Origin: an uncultured Flavobacteriales bacterium
Lineage (GTDB): Bacteria; Bacteroidota; Bacteroidia; Flavobacteriales_E; Vicingaceae
Length of the DNA: 64,000 bases
Reading direction: 5' to 3'
Assembly: GCA_937901255.1 (NCBI GenBank)
Contig: CALCHN010000003.1
Location: 1-64,000 of the forward strand
Made by a program: the position numbers and the translations under genes. Below the pieces are notes generated by a model. That model did not search any database, was not told the origin of the DNA, and worked only from the letters and a program-made list of their open reading frames with translations. Positions 7,973-16,700 of this stretch are shown here, piece after piece; the stretch's first letter is position 1; each line of letters begins with the position of its first letter.

Positions 7973-9784
7973 TTAAAATGGAAAGAATAAAGGTATTAAA
8001 AAAGTTGCTGCTATCCAAATGATAATATTTAATGGGGCTCCAACTTTAAGATAGTCGTTAAATCTATAATTTCCTGGAGTGTAAACCATGGTGTTTGTTG
8101 GGTTAGCAATTGGTGTCATAAAAGTTAAGGCACAAGCTAGCATTAGAGCAACTAATAAAGGTCGTTCGCTTATCTGAAGTGCTGCTGCCAAGCTTATAAC
8201 TATTGGAGTCATTAATGCAGCGGTAGCTTTTCCAGAAATAATGTTGGTAGAAAGAAAAGTGATTAAAAATACCAGTCCTAGTGTGACCCGTTTGTCTAAA
8301 TCGCCCATTATATCAAATACAAAACTAGAAATTAAGGTAGAAGCCCCTGAACTTTCTAGGGCATTGCCCATAGAGAGTACACCTGCTATCATAAAAATAA
8401 CTTTCCAATTTATGGCTTCATAGGCTTCTTGTGGTTTAAGTATGGATGTGGTTATTAATAACAAACAACCTATCATGGCACTCATTAAAATTGAAGTAAG
8501 ATTAAGTGATGCAGCACCAATAACTCCAATAGCAATTAATAGAGCAGGAATGGCTTTTTTATAATTTACTTGTTGTTTTTCATAGTTAGAAAGCATAAAT
8601 ACGGCATGTTGAGCTGTTAGTCGAGCAATATCTTTTTCGGTTGAATAAACCAAAAGCATGTCTCCTTCTTTTAGTTTTAATTCACTTAGGTTTTGCATTA
8701 TCATTTCATTTCTTTGCCTTATTGCCAATACAGAACTTCTGTAAACATCTCTAAATCGTAATTGTTTTAATGATTTTGAAGCCAACCTAGAACCAACAGG
8801 AATAAGTACTTCGTAAATTTTTCTTTGGTTGTCAGGCACTCCTTTAGTAGATTCGGTTGGACTAATATCAATTTCATTAGCTTCATTTTCCTTTAGTTTA
8901 TCTCCTTGTATAATATAGCCTTTAGTGTCTTTCAATTTAATTAAATTTTCAGGGCTAATTACTACTTTTAAAACATCGTTTTTTTCTAAAATAAAGTCAG
9001 AAGAACAATCTCTAATTCGGGTAGAACCTCTTATAACAGTTAGTAGTTGAATTTTATAATCTACCACTAATTTTGTTTCACTAATTTTTTTATTTATATC
9101 CGAACTAAGCTCATTTAATATAATTTCTGCCATGTATTTTTCTGCTTGTTGAATTAATGTAGCATCATTATTTTTATTTCTTTTAGGAAGTAAAGATGGA
9201 GCAATAAGAAACATGTAAGTAAATCCTATAGCAGCTAAAGTTAATGCTATGGGAGTAAGTTCAAACATATTAAATTTTGGCAAACCGCTTTTTTGAGCGT
9301 AACTACTTATAAGTATGTTTGTGCCTGTTCCAATAAGGGTACACGCACCACCAAAACAAGCAGCAAAGGAAATAGGAATTAATAATTTTGAAGGGGTTAT
9401 TCCAGTTTCTTTACATACCAATAAAGCCAAAGGAATCATAATTGCAACAACAGCAGTATCATTAATAAAAGCCGAAAAAAGAGTTGTTACTAATGTAAAA
9501 ACTATTAACGCTACAATATAGTGGATTTTAGCAAGTTTGATGATTTTATTACTCAGCCCGTCTATAATTCCTGATTTAAATATAGCAGCACTAATAACAA
9601 ACATACAACCTAGGGTTACTGTTGCTGGATGAATAAAACCCGAAAATCCTTCCTCAGGACTAAGTACACCCGTTACAATAAACATTGCCATAATTAATAG
9701 CGAAGTGGTATCTATGGAAAAAAATTCCTTTACAAACAAAAAGATGCCTACAGCAATTATTCCGAGTGTAATGTATAGTTCCAT
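7973..9784 (-). CDS. SLC13/DASS-type transporter with two TrkA-C domains
   Basis: Polytopic membrane protein of 603 residues. The two transporter halves (about 1-195 and 410-603) contain the SNT-like clamshell signatures INDTAVVAIMIPLA with GTGTNILIS, and TNIISGKATAALMTPI with FMTPIANPTN. Between them sit two RCK_C/TrkA-C regulatory domains (about 210-300 and 310-395), for example IYEVLIPVGSRLASKSLKQL. Proteins of this layout move divalent anions such as dicarboxylates or sulfate with sodium; the substrate cannot be read here. The start codon abuts the stop of the M28 peptidase gene with no gap, so the two are almost certainly co-translated. Confidence 0.88.
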   Translation of the reverse strand: MELYITLGIIAVGIFLFVKEFFSIDTTSLLIMAMFIVTGVLSPEEGFSGFIHPATVTLGCMFVISAAIFKSGIIDGLSNKIIKLAKIHYIVALIVFTLVTTLFSAFINDTAVVAIMIPLALLVCKETGITPSKLLIPISFAACFGGACTLIGTGTNILISSYAQKSGLPKFNMFELTPIALTLAAIGFTYMFLIAPSLLPKRNKNNDATLIQQAEKYMAEIILNELSSDINKKISETKLVVDYKIQLLTVIRGSTRIRDCSSDFILEKNDVLKVVISPENLIKLKDTKGYIIQGDKLKENEANEIDISPTESTKGVPDNQRKIYEVLIPVGSRLASKSLKQLRFRDVYRSSVLAIRQRNEMIMQNLSELKLKEGDMLLVYSTEKDIARLTAQHAVFMLSNYEKQQVNYKKAIPALLIAIGVIGAASLNLTSILMSAMIGCLLLITTSILKPQEAYEAINWKVIFMIAGVLSMGNALESSGASTLISSFVFDIMGDLDKRVTLGLVFLITFLSTNIISGKATAALMTPIVISLAAALQISERPLLVALMLACALTFMTPIANPTNTMVYTPGNYRFNDYLKVGAPLNIIIWIAATFLIPLFFPF

Positions 9785-10702
9785 TTATAGGGTTGTTATG
9801 GTTTTATAAATTCCATCAATCACTTTCGCCATTCTTTTTATATCTAACGTTTCTATAGTATCTGTTGGTTCGTGATAGTTGAAGTTTCGGTAAAAAGAGG
9901 TGTCAGTTATCATTAATGCACTAAAACCAAATTTCCAATAATTTAAATGATCAGAGAAATCTATTCCGGGAAGAAATTTAGGCCCTGTAAATTTTTTGGT
10001 AGTAATAGTTTTTGATTTTTTATAACGCTTAACAAATTTTCGGGCAAACTTACCAGAACCAAATTTTCTTACTAAGGTAATGTAATTTCCTTTATTCCCA
10101 TAAAAAAGAGATAATAACCCAACTGGATATGTTTGTGATTTTTTCTCATCACTAAAATAACCAATCATTTCAACCGAAAGCATTCCATAAATATCAATAT
10201 TATTATCTTTTAAGTATTTTGCATGAATATAACTCCCCATGTATTCAGTTTTAAAGTGAGGAGGTTCTTCAAGCGTGTAAGCAACCAAATCAATTCGATA
10301 GTTTAATTGTTCACCTTTTAGCATTCTTGCTAGTTCAAGTAAGCCTACCACTCCACTTGCATTGTCATCAGCTCCTTCTTGGTTTCCACAAACATCATAA
10401 TGAGCTCCAATAATTACTCTTTTTTTATGTTCCGTTCCAAAAGAAGCAATAACATTTTTGTATGTTTTTCCATTTACATCAAATTCTTGAAAAGTTACGC
10501 TATCTGTATAGTTTTGAAATGTAGTTTTAATGTAATCGGCTATTTCATTTAGCTGATTAATATTTTTATGATTTCGGAATTTTTCTGTTTTGGTAATAGT
10601 AATAAGATGTTGCTTTATTAATAAAGTATCGGCATTACCAGCTTTTAGTAATAAAGAGCTAAGTAATAAAAACAGTATAACAATATGTTTTTGTGCAATC
10701 AT
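9785..10702 (-). CDS. M28-family metallopeptidase, secreted
   Basis: Zinc aminopeptidase-like protein of 305 residues with a signal peptide (1-22). The M28 zinc ligands are visible: GAHYDVCG (His, Asp about 99-101), EGADDNASG (bridging Asp about 113), LEEPPHF (catalytic Glu and zinc Glu about 147-148), an MIGYF segment in place of the usual D of the fourth ligand position, and DHLNYWKFGF near residue 256 with the last His. It probably trims peptides in the periplasm. Translation is likely coupled to the SLC13-type transporter gene that follows at once, which suggests uptake or efflux linked to the released product, as inference. The LuxE-like gene lies 19 bp upstream. Confidence 0.82.
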   Translation of the reverse strand: MIAQKHIVILFLLLSSLLLKAGNADTLLIKQHLITITKTEKFRNHKNINQLNEIADYIKTTFQNYTDSVTFQEFDVNGKTYKNVIASFGTEHKKRVIIGAHYDVCGNQEGADDNASGVVGLLELARMLKGEQLNYRIDLVAYTLEEPPHFKTEYMGSYIHAKYLKDNNIDIYGMLSVEMIGYFSDEKKSQTYPVGLLSLFYGNKGNYITLVRKFGSGKFARKFVKRYKKSKTITTKKFTGPKFLPGIDFSDHLNYWKFGFSALMITDTSFYRNFNYHEPTDTIETLDIKRMAKVIDGIYKTITTL

Positions 10703-10721
10703 GCGATAAATTTAAACTTTT

Positions 10722-11699
10722 TTATTGCACTAACAAATTGCAGCCTCGTATATCGCTATTATCAAATCTGCCAAGAACCTCAAACTGACCGTGACTGTTT
10801 GTTTTTCCTAAATCTTGTGAAGCAATAAAACAACAAGAATCTATATTGGCTAAATCAATAATATTTATTGCTCCGGTAGCATTGGTAGGTAAGCTCTGAA
10901 AAGGATCATTAATATCTTTAATAACTATTTTCATCCAAGGTGGAGTAGTATAAAACCCGTCTTTTTTAGCATAAGCTTGAGAGAGCAGCTCTGTCATACC
11001 ATATTCTGAATGAACATTTTTTACTCCTGATTTCTCTTTAATAGTCTGATGTAATTCTTCTCTGGTTAATTCTTTTCTTCTGCCTTTCATTCCACCAGTT
11101 TCCATAATAATGGTGTGCTTAAGTTGAAACTGGTGTTTTTCAAATAAATCGAGCAAAGCAAAAGAAACACCAATAAGTAAGGTTTTTTGTTGATTTTTTT
11201 CTAATTCAATAAGTTGTTCGGCAAGTTCATCAATATTATTTAAATAAAAACCACTTTTAGGGTGCTTACTTTCTTCAATCAGCTTTTCTGTCATGTAAAT
11301 TAAAGAAGAACCCTCTCGCTCTAAATAGGAGGGGAGCAAGGCTAAAATGCAATAATTTTCGGGATTGCCATAAAATAATTCAAAACAAGTTGTAAACGAT
11401 TTTTTGTAAAGAGTGATGTCTTTAACAAAATGCCGACTAGTTAAATTTCCTGTTGTTCCGCTACTGGTAAAAATTATTTCTTCTTTAAAATGCTTGGTTT
11501 TTATTTCGTGACTTTTAAAAAAAGAAACCGGCAAAAATGGAATTTCATCCAAGGTTTTTACATTTTTTGGATTGATTTTTAGTAAGTTACAAAAATTATG
11601 GTAAACTGGATTGTTGAGGTATTGATAATGAAAAGCGTTTAATGCTTCATCAACAAAATTCAATTCTGAGGAGCTAAAAATATGTTGATGATTTTCCAA
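10722..11699 (-). CDS. LuxE-like acyl-protein synthetase / adenylate-forming ligase
   Basis: Cytoplasmic 325-residue member of the LuxE (acyl-protein synthetase) group of adenylate-forming enzymes. The phosphate-binding loop IIFTSSGTTGN (about 75-85) and the later adenylate motif HSEYGMTELLSQAY (about 230-243) are present, followed by the SQDLGK and GRFDNSDIRGCN segments of a short C-terminal part. LuxE activates a fatty acid as acyl-AMP and transfers it to its own Cys. Here no lux genes are near, so a role in acyl activation for lipid or surface modification is inference. It heads a tightly spaced minus-strand set with the M28 peptidase and the SLC13-type transporter. Confidence 0.78.
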   Translation of the reverse strand: MENHQHIFSSSELNFVDEALNAFHYQYLNNPVYHNFCNLLKINPKNVKTLDEIPFLPVSFFKSHEIKTKHFKEEIIFTSSGTTGNLTSRHFVKDITLYKKSFTTCFELFYGNPENYCILALLPSYLEREGSSLIYMTEKLIEESKHPKSGFYLNNIDELAEQLIELEKNQQKTLLIGVSFALLDLFEKHQFQLKHTIIMETGGMKGRRKELTREELHQTIKEKSGVKNVHSEYGMTELLSQAYAKKDGFYTTPPWMKIVIKDINDPFQSLPTNATGAINIIDLANIDSCCFIASQDLGKTNSHGQFEVLGRFDNSDIRGCNLLVQ

Positions 11700-11725
11700 T
11701 AGAAATTATTTGTAATTTTATAACT

Positions 11726-12217
11726 ATGAACCGAGTGGTAAAATTAAGTATATTATTGTCAATTTTTTTTGCGGTAGCTTGCGAAAAAGATGACCCTACG
11801 CCTGTTCCGCCCGAAATTACTTTTTTGGATGGAGGGTTAGCTACAGATGGTTCTTTTGCCTTGGTTAGGTTTGAGTTTTATGATGGAGATGGTGATTTAG
11901 GCCTAAAACAAGATGAAAGTGAAGGTGATCAGCAGTATAATTTGTTTGTTGATTATTACGAAAAGCAAAATGGTGTTTGGGTATTAAAATCGCCAATTAT
12001 TACCTATAATGTAGGGGAAAATAAATACGATACTACAGATTTACATTTAAGAATTCCTTTTATAGAAAATGAAGCCAAACGCCCATTAGAGGGAGAAACA
12101 GAGGTAAAATTATTATACGATTTTAATGTAGATACCTTCCGCTACGAAATGTACATTACCGACAGGGCTTTGCATAAAAGCAATAAAATTACTACTACCG
12201 ATTTTGTGGTGAATTAA
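11726..12217 (+). CDS. Lipoprotein of unknown function
   Basis: Lipoprotein of 163 residues. The signal peptide ends in FFAVAC, a lipobox whose Cys19 would be lipidated, followed by an acidic start (EKDDPTPVPPEIT). The body reads as an immunoglobulin-like beta sandwich: VRFEFYDGDGDLGL is a common Bacteroidota motif in cadherin- or Ig-like lipoproteins and may bind calcium. It is divergent from the LuxE-like gene across 26 bp. No catalytic motif was found. Confidence 0.7.
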   Translation: MNRVVKLSILLSIFFAVACEKDDPTPVPPEITFLDGGLATDGSFALVRFEFYDGDGDLGLKQDESEGDQQYNLFVDYYEKQNGVWVLKSPIITYNVGENKYDTTDLHLRIPFIENEAKRPLEGETEVKLLYDFNVDTFRYEMYITDRALHKSNKITTTDFVVN

Positions 12218-12360
12218 GCCCCTCTCTTTCACACTTGCTCGCTCCAAAGTCCACTGGACTTGGCCGCCCAGAAGGGGGACTTTACCAACGCACAAAGCCA
12301 GCTTTGTTATTTGTTAATGGTTATTAGTTAATTACCCGTGGTGCATTTGGAAGAAAATTT

Positions 12361-12475
12361 GTCAGTTCGAGTTAATTTCATGATTAAAATGAATGAAATT
12401 AGTATCGAGAACACAAATTTTTAATAAAATAGTGTGTTCTCGATACTTTTTTCTATGAAAAAAACTCGAACTGAC
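12361..12475. repeat. Cloverleaf-like nested inverted-repeat element
   Basis: Three perfect stems are nested. The outer stem is GTCAGTTCGAGTT (12361-12373) with its complement at 12463-12475. Inside are a 9 bp stem TAATTTCAT/ATGAAATTA (12373-12381 and 12393-12401) and a 15 bp stem AGTATCGAGAACACA (12401-12415) with its complement at 12433-12447. The outer arms resemble dispersed CAGTTCGAG repeats I know from Bacteroidota genomes. Confidence 0.85.
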
Positions 12476-12694
12476 ACTAATTTTATTGAAAATCTAGAGA
12501 CTCTAAACTTTTAACCTTATAAACTCCTAAACTATCTATTGCCGTCATTCCCGAAATTTGGAGTGCAACGGAAAAATTATCGAGAATCTATTCTAAGGTT
12601 GGATGATTTTTAAACTATTTTTTATACATTTGAAAAAATGTATGCATGATGAATTTTCATGTTTTATCATACATGTTTTTCCATATTTAGGTGT

Positions 12695-12719
12695 ATATGT
12701 ATGATTGAATCATACATAT
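12695..12719. promoter_or_regulatory. 25 bp perfect palindrome, possible operator
   Basis: ATATGTATGATT and its exact complement flank a single central G at 12707. It lies 43 bp before the lipoprotein ATG, in the position of an operator or a leader hairpin. Half-site-like pieces (ATGTATG, CATACATG) recur at 12640-12675. Confidence 0.5.
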
Positions 12720-12761
12720 GCATAAGTTGTAAAACATTAATAAATTAAAATTATAATTATA

Positions 12762-13325
12762 ATGAAACATACTATTTGGATTGTACTAATTATCATATTG
12801 GGCTCATGCTCGAAAGAACCAGAATCTGATTGCACTAGTGGCACAATGGATGGAACAGAAACTGGAATTGATTGTGGCGGTATTTGTACACCTTGTCCAA
12901 CTTGTACAGATGGCATCAAAAATCAAGATGAAGTTAAAGTCGATTGCGGAGGCAGTTGTTCACCATGTTCAATAGAATATCCAACCTCTGGAACATATGG
13001 ATTAAATATTCTACATGGTTCTGATTCTTTATTTCTATCTGGAAATGACAATTTCTCTTTAAGAGCAATTGTACCTGAAGGCAGTACATTAAAAATAGAG
13101 TTTCATTCTATTTATGGAGATGTTTGGGGACATGCTGCAAGTACCAATGTTGGCTGGAGTATATCTACATATAATAGTGGGTTTCAATTTTTTGAAGCAA
13201 TTAACTTTGGCACTACAGATCTGAAAGTAATTAAATGGCCTGGCTCTGGTACTGGTGGAATATTAGTCAAATATTTTGAAAACAGCACCTTTGAGACGAA
13301 ACGGAAAATACTAATTTGGCAATAA
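12762..13325 (+). CDS. Lipoprotein with Cys-rich DGxxNxxExxxDCGG repeats
   Basis: Lipoprotein of 187 residues: the signal peptide ends in IILGSC with Cys16 as lipid anchor. Residues about 24-70 hold two tandem copies of a small disulfide-rich motif: the second reads CTDGIKNQDEVKVDCGGSC, and the first ends GTETGIDCGGICTPC. Such modules are widespread in Bacteroidota and metazoan surface proteins and are held by disulfides and possibly a cation. The remaining 115 residues look like a single beta-sandwich domain (NFSLRAIVPEGSTLKIEFH). A palindrome-rich region lies directly upstream. The binding partner is unknown. Confidence 0.72.
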   Translation: MKHTIWIVLIIILGSCSKEPESDCTSGTMDGTETGIDCGGICTPCPTCTDGIKNQDEVKVDCGGSCSPCSIEYPTSGTYGLNILHGSDSLFLSGNDNFSLRAIVPEGSTLKIEFHSIYGDVWGHAASTNVGWSISTYNSGFQFFEAINFGTTDLKVIKWPGSGTGGILVKYFENSTFETKRKILIWQ

Positions 13326-13716
13326 ATTAAAACATTTTAAAATAATCTATACATAATATGCTTTGTTGCTAGCATATTAGCTTTGTGAAACTAGCAGAAG
13401 CTATGCTATAATTTTACTAGTGTGTTTTAATAACATATTAGCGAGCTGCACTTTCGATTTGTAGCTAGAACAAAATTTTTCATTTCGCTAAAAGTGAAAT
13501 GGAAAAATGACGTGAAAGATCTATTTGATAGAACACCGATAACACGGATTTAGTGGATATTCACGGAAAACTCCAGAATTAGATTAGCCACGAATGCATA
13601 AATTATCATCAATTTAAAACATTAAAGATGTTTTTCCTAATTTCTAAACTCTAATAAACTGCGTCTTTGCGTCTTTGCGAGAGTTTTTTTGTAATGCAAC
13701 AAACCCCTACCCCCTT
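13326..13716. other. Gene-free gap with worn dispersed repeats
   Basis: No credible gene. An imperfect hairpin lies at about 13478-13507 (TTTTTCATTTC against GAAATGGAAAAA). Around 13540-13610 are fragments such as AACACCGATAACACGGATTT and AGCCACGAATGCAT, which I recognise as common dispersed Bacteroidota repeats. At 13661-13688 lies GCGTCTTTGCGTCTTTGCGA, the reverse complement of the repeat found three times at 46637-46823. Confidence 0.6.
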
Positions 13717-16700
13717 TCAATACTTCTCCAACCGTTCTTTAATTTCGGCAATACGTTTTTCTTTGTTGGCTCTACGTAAGCTTTTTGCCGAATCGGTAAA
13801 GTAACGGTGAGCTTCTAAGAATTTTATTTGCAGCTCGTCCCATTCCTTGTCGGAGGAAACAATACCTCTTTCCATTAACTCCAACTTAAGTTTGTCGGCT
13901 GTTTCGTGGAATAAATCTCCTCCTAAGTAATCTAAATCGGCATCGCAAATAATTTGCTCTAAATGGTTAGTAGGTTGGTGAGGTATTTTGGTAACAGAAA
14001 TCAATTTTTTTATGGTTTCTATTTGTTCTTTTGTATAGCCAAAGCGTGGTAATACTTCTACAGCTAATGCAGCTCCTATATCTTCATTTTTAGCGTATTG
14101 TTTTATAAAACCAGCATCGTGATACAAAGCAGCAGTTTTTAGAAGGAAAATATCATCTCCTTCAATGCCTTCCATAAGGGCTAAACGTTCTACTGCGGCA
14201 CAAACATCTTTAGTGTGGTTGATATCGTGATAGTGTAAGTTATCGGGCAATTCTTTTTGTAATCTTTTTAAGATGTATTTTTCAGCTTTACGGTAGTTTA
14301 TGCTACTGTAAATATGCAAATCCACATATTTTTGGAATAACTCATTGGGGATTATTCCTTCACCATCAACAGAAAGCTCTGCTCTAATTCCAGTAACAAA
14401 ATACATGTCAATTAAACCTTTGTTTTTGGCTTTAATTTTACCACGGTATTCGCAATTAAAGAATTCCTTAATGTATTCATAAGTAGCTCCCGAGATGTTT
14501 ACTTTACCTACTTCTCCGGCTTCTTCCATTCGGCTACCAATGTTTACGCTATCGCCCCAAATATCGTAAGCAAAACGTTTGCTACCAATAACCCCAGCAG
14601 TAATTTCTCCTGTGTGTACTCCAATTCGTAAACCCCACGGATGCTTGCCTTGCTCCACTCTTTCGGGGTTGTGTTTGGCAACAAATCGCTGAATTTCTAA
14701 TCCTGCTAAAACAGTATCTATAGGGTTGCTTTTGTTTCGTAGTGGAATACCACCGGCACACATGTAGGCATCTCCAATGGTTTTAATTTTTTCTACGTGG
14801 TATTTTTCAATAATGGCATCAAAATTTACAAAGTAATAATCTAATTCAGAAACCAAATCTTGTGGAGAAATTTTTTCGGCAATTTTAGTAAAACTTTGGA
14901 AATCGGTAAACATAATTGAAGCTAAGCGGTACTGTCTGGCCGTTGCTTTTCCTTTGTTTTTTAGTTCAATAGCTATTTCTTCGGGAAGGATATTGTACAA
15001 CAATTCATCGGCTTTTTCCTTCTCTTTTTCTAGTAGTTCTTTTTGAATTTCAATTTCTTCTTTTTGCTTTATAACCTCATGGGTTCTTTCTCTAACTTGT
15101 AATTCAAGTAATAATTTTTGTGTTTTAATTCGGTTAATTCTTGTAATGTAATAAGCATAAACTAACAACAAAATCAATAATATAACTATGGTTCTAAACC
15201 ACCAAGTTGCCCAAAGTGGAGGTTCTACAACTACTTTAATTTGAGCAATTTCATCGCTCCAAACGCCATCGCTATTGGCTACTTTTATTTTAAATAAATA
15301 TTCTCCCGGATTAAGATTGGTATAATTGGCTCTTCTGTTATTATCCACATAAACCCAGTCTTCATTAAAGTTTTCGAGCATATAGGCATGCTTGTTTTTT
15401 AATGGAAAAGAGTAGTGGAGAGCGGCAAATTCAAATGAGATTACATTTTGTTTATGTTTTAAAACGATAACATCTAACTCAGAAATGTGTTTGTTAAGAA
15501 TAGAGTTTTTACCAATATTTACGGGTTTATTAAACAAATAAAAGTTGGTAATAATAGGAATAGCTTTGGTTCTGTTAATTTTCACATCTTCAGGAAAGAA
15601 GGAGTTAAAACCATTTATACCGCCAAAATAAATTTCTCCATAATGATTTTTAAAAAATGCTCCAGTGTTAAACTCATTGCTTTGTAAGCCATCACTTTCT
15701 TCAAAATTTCTAAAAAACTTGGTGTGTGGATTAAAAAAAGAAATTCCTTTGTTGGTACTTATCCAAAGGTTATTATTTTTATCGCCTAAAATTCCGTAAA
15801 TCACATTGTTAGACAAACCTTCTTTTTCTGTAAAATGAGTAAAAGTTACTGTTTTTGGATCAAATCTGTTTAGTCCACCACCGAAAGTACCTATCCATAA
15901 ATACCCTTTTTTATCTTCATAAATAGAAAGCACAGAATTGTTATTGAGACTGTTAAGTTCGTTTTCTGCACGTTGGTAAATTTTAAATGTAAAACCTTTT
16001 TCAGTTTCTTTTATATTGCAAAATCCACCTCCATCAGTTCCTACCCACATAGAACCATTTTTTGTTTGTTGAATAACTCTTACCACATTGTTGGGTAAAT
16101 CGTTTTTCACATTTTCGGATGCAGTAATGGTTTGGCAAGTAGTTCTATCTTCAGAAACGATTACAATTCCTTCTTTAGTTCCTGCCCAAAGTCTATTTTT
16201 ACTATCTTCGGTAATGGTGTAAGTTCGGGCATTATGAAAGTTTTTAATTTTTAGTTGAGCAATTTTATTGTTTTTAAAGGTAAAAATTCCGCCATCGGTA
16301 CCTAAATATAAATTTCCTTTTTTATCTTGATAAATACTGTAAATCCCAATGTTTTTGAGGTTATTTTCATGCGAAAAATCGGGTTTTAAATGAAGAACTT
16401 TACCATTAATATTATCAAAAAAAGTAAGTCCTTGGTCGGTACCGACATATAGGTTTTCATCTCTATCCTGAAAAATAGACCAAACCATGTTGCTATTTAT
16501 AGTATTGGGTAGGTTAGGCCAGTGTTGGTAGTGTTTAAAAAATTGTTTTTGCTTGTCAAATTTATTTATTCCGGCTTGCGTGCCTATCCAAATAATTCCC
16601 GACCTATCTTCTAAAATAGTGTTTATTTTATTGGAGCTTAGGCTTGTAGAAATGGTTGCACTATAAACATAATGGTCAACATTTTTTAGCGATTTTAGTT

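Larger units (their letters stand above)
12218..12761. other. Gene-free gap filled with short palindromic repeats
   Basis: No credible gene. From left to right it holds a C/G-rich repeat remnant (about 12220-12290, with palindrome AGTCCACTGGACT and the hairpin CAAAGC/GCTTTG near 12293), a cloverleaf-like element (12361-12475), a worn element starting near 12541 that resembles the common GTCATTCC...GAATCTATT repeat type, and AT-rich palindromes (about 12640-12719) before the next lipoprotein gene. Confidence 0.7.

Noticed and set aside
12113..12295. Minus-strand 60-codon frame
   Set aside because: It overlaps the lipoprotein 3' end and repeat DNA; composition is repeat-like and no domain was found.
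12361..12475. Cloverleaf element as a tRNA
   Set aside because: It is about 115 nt, lacks T-loop and D-loop consensus bases and an acceptor end.
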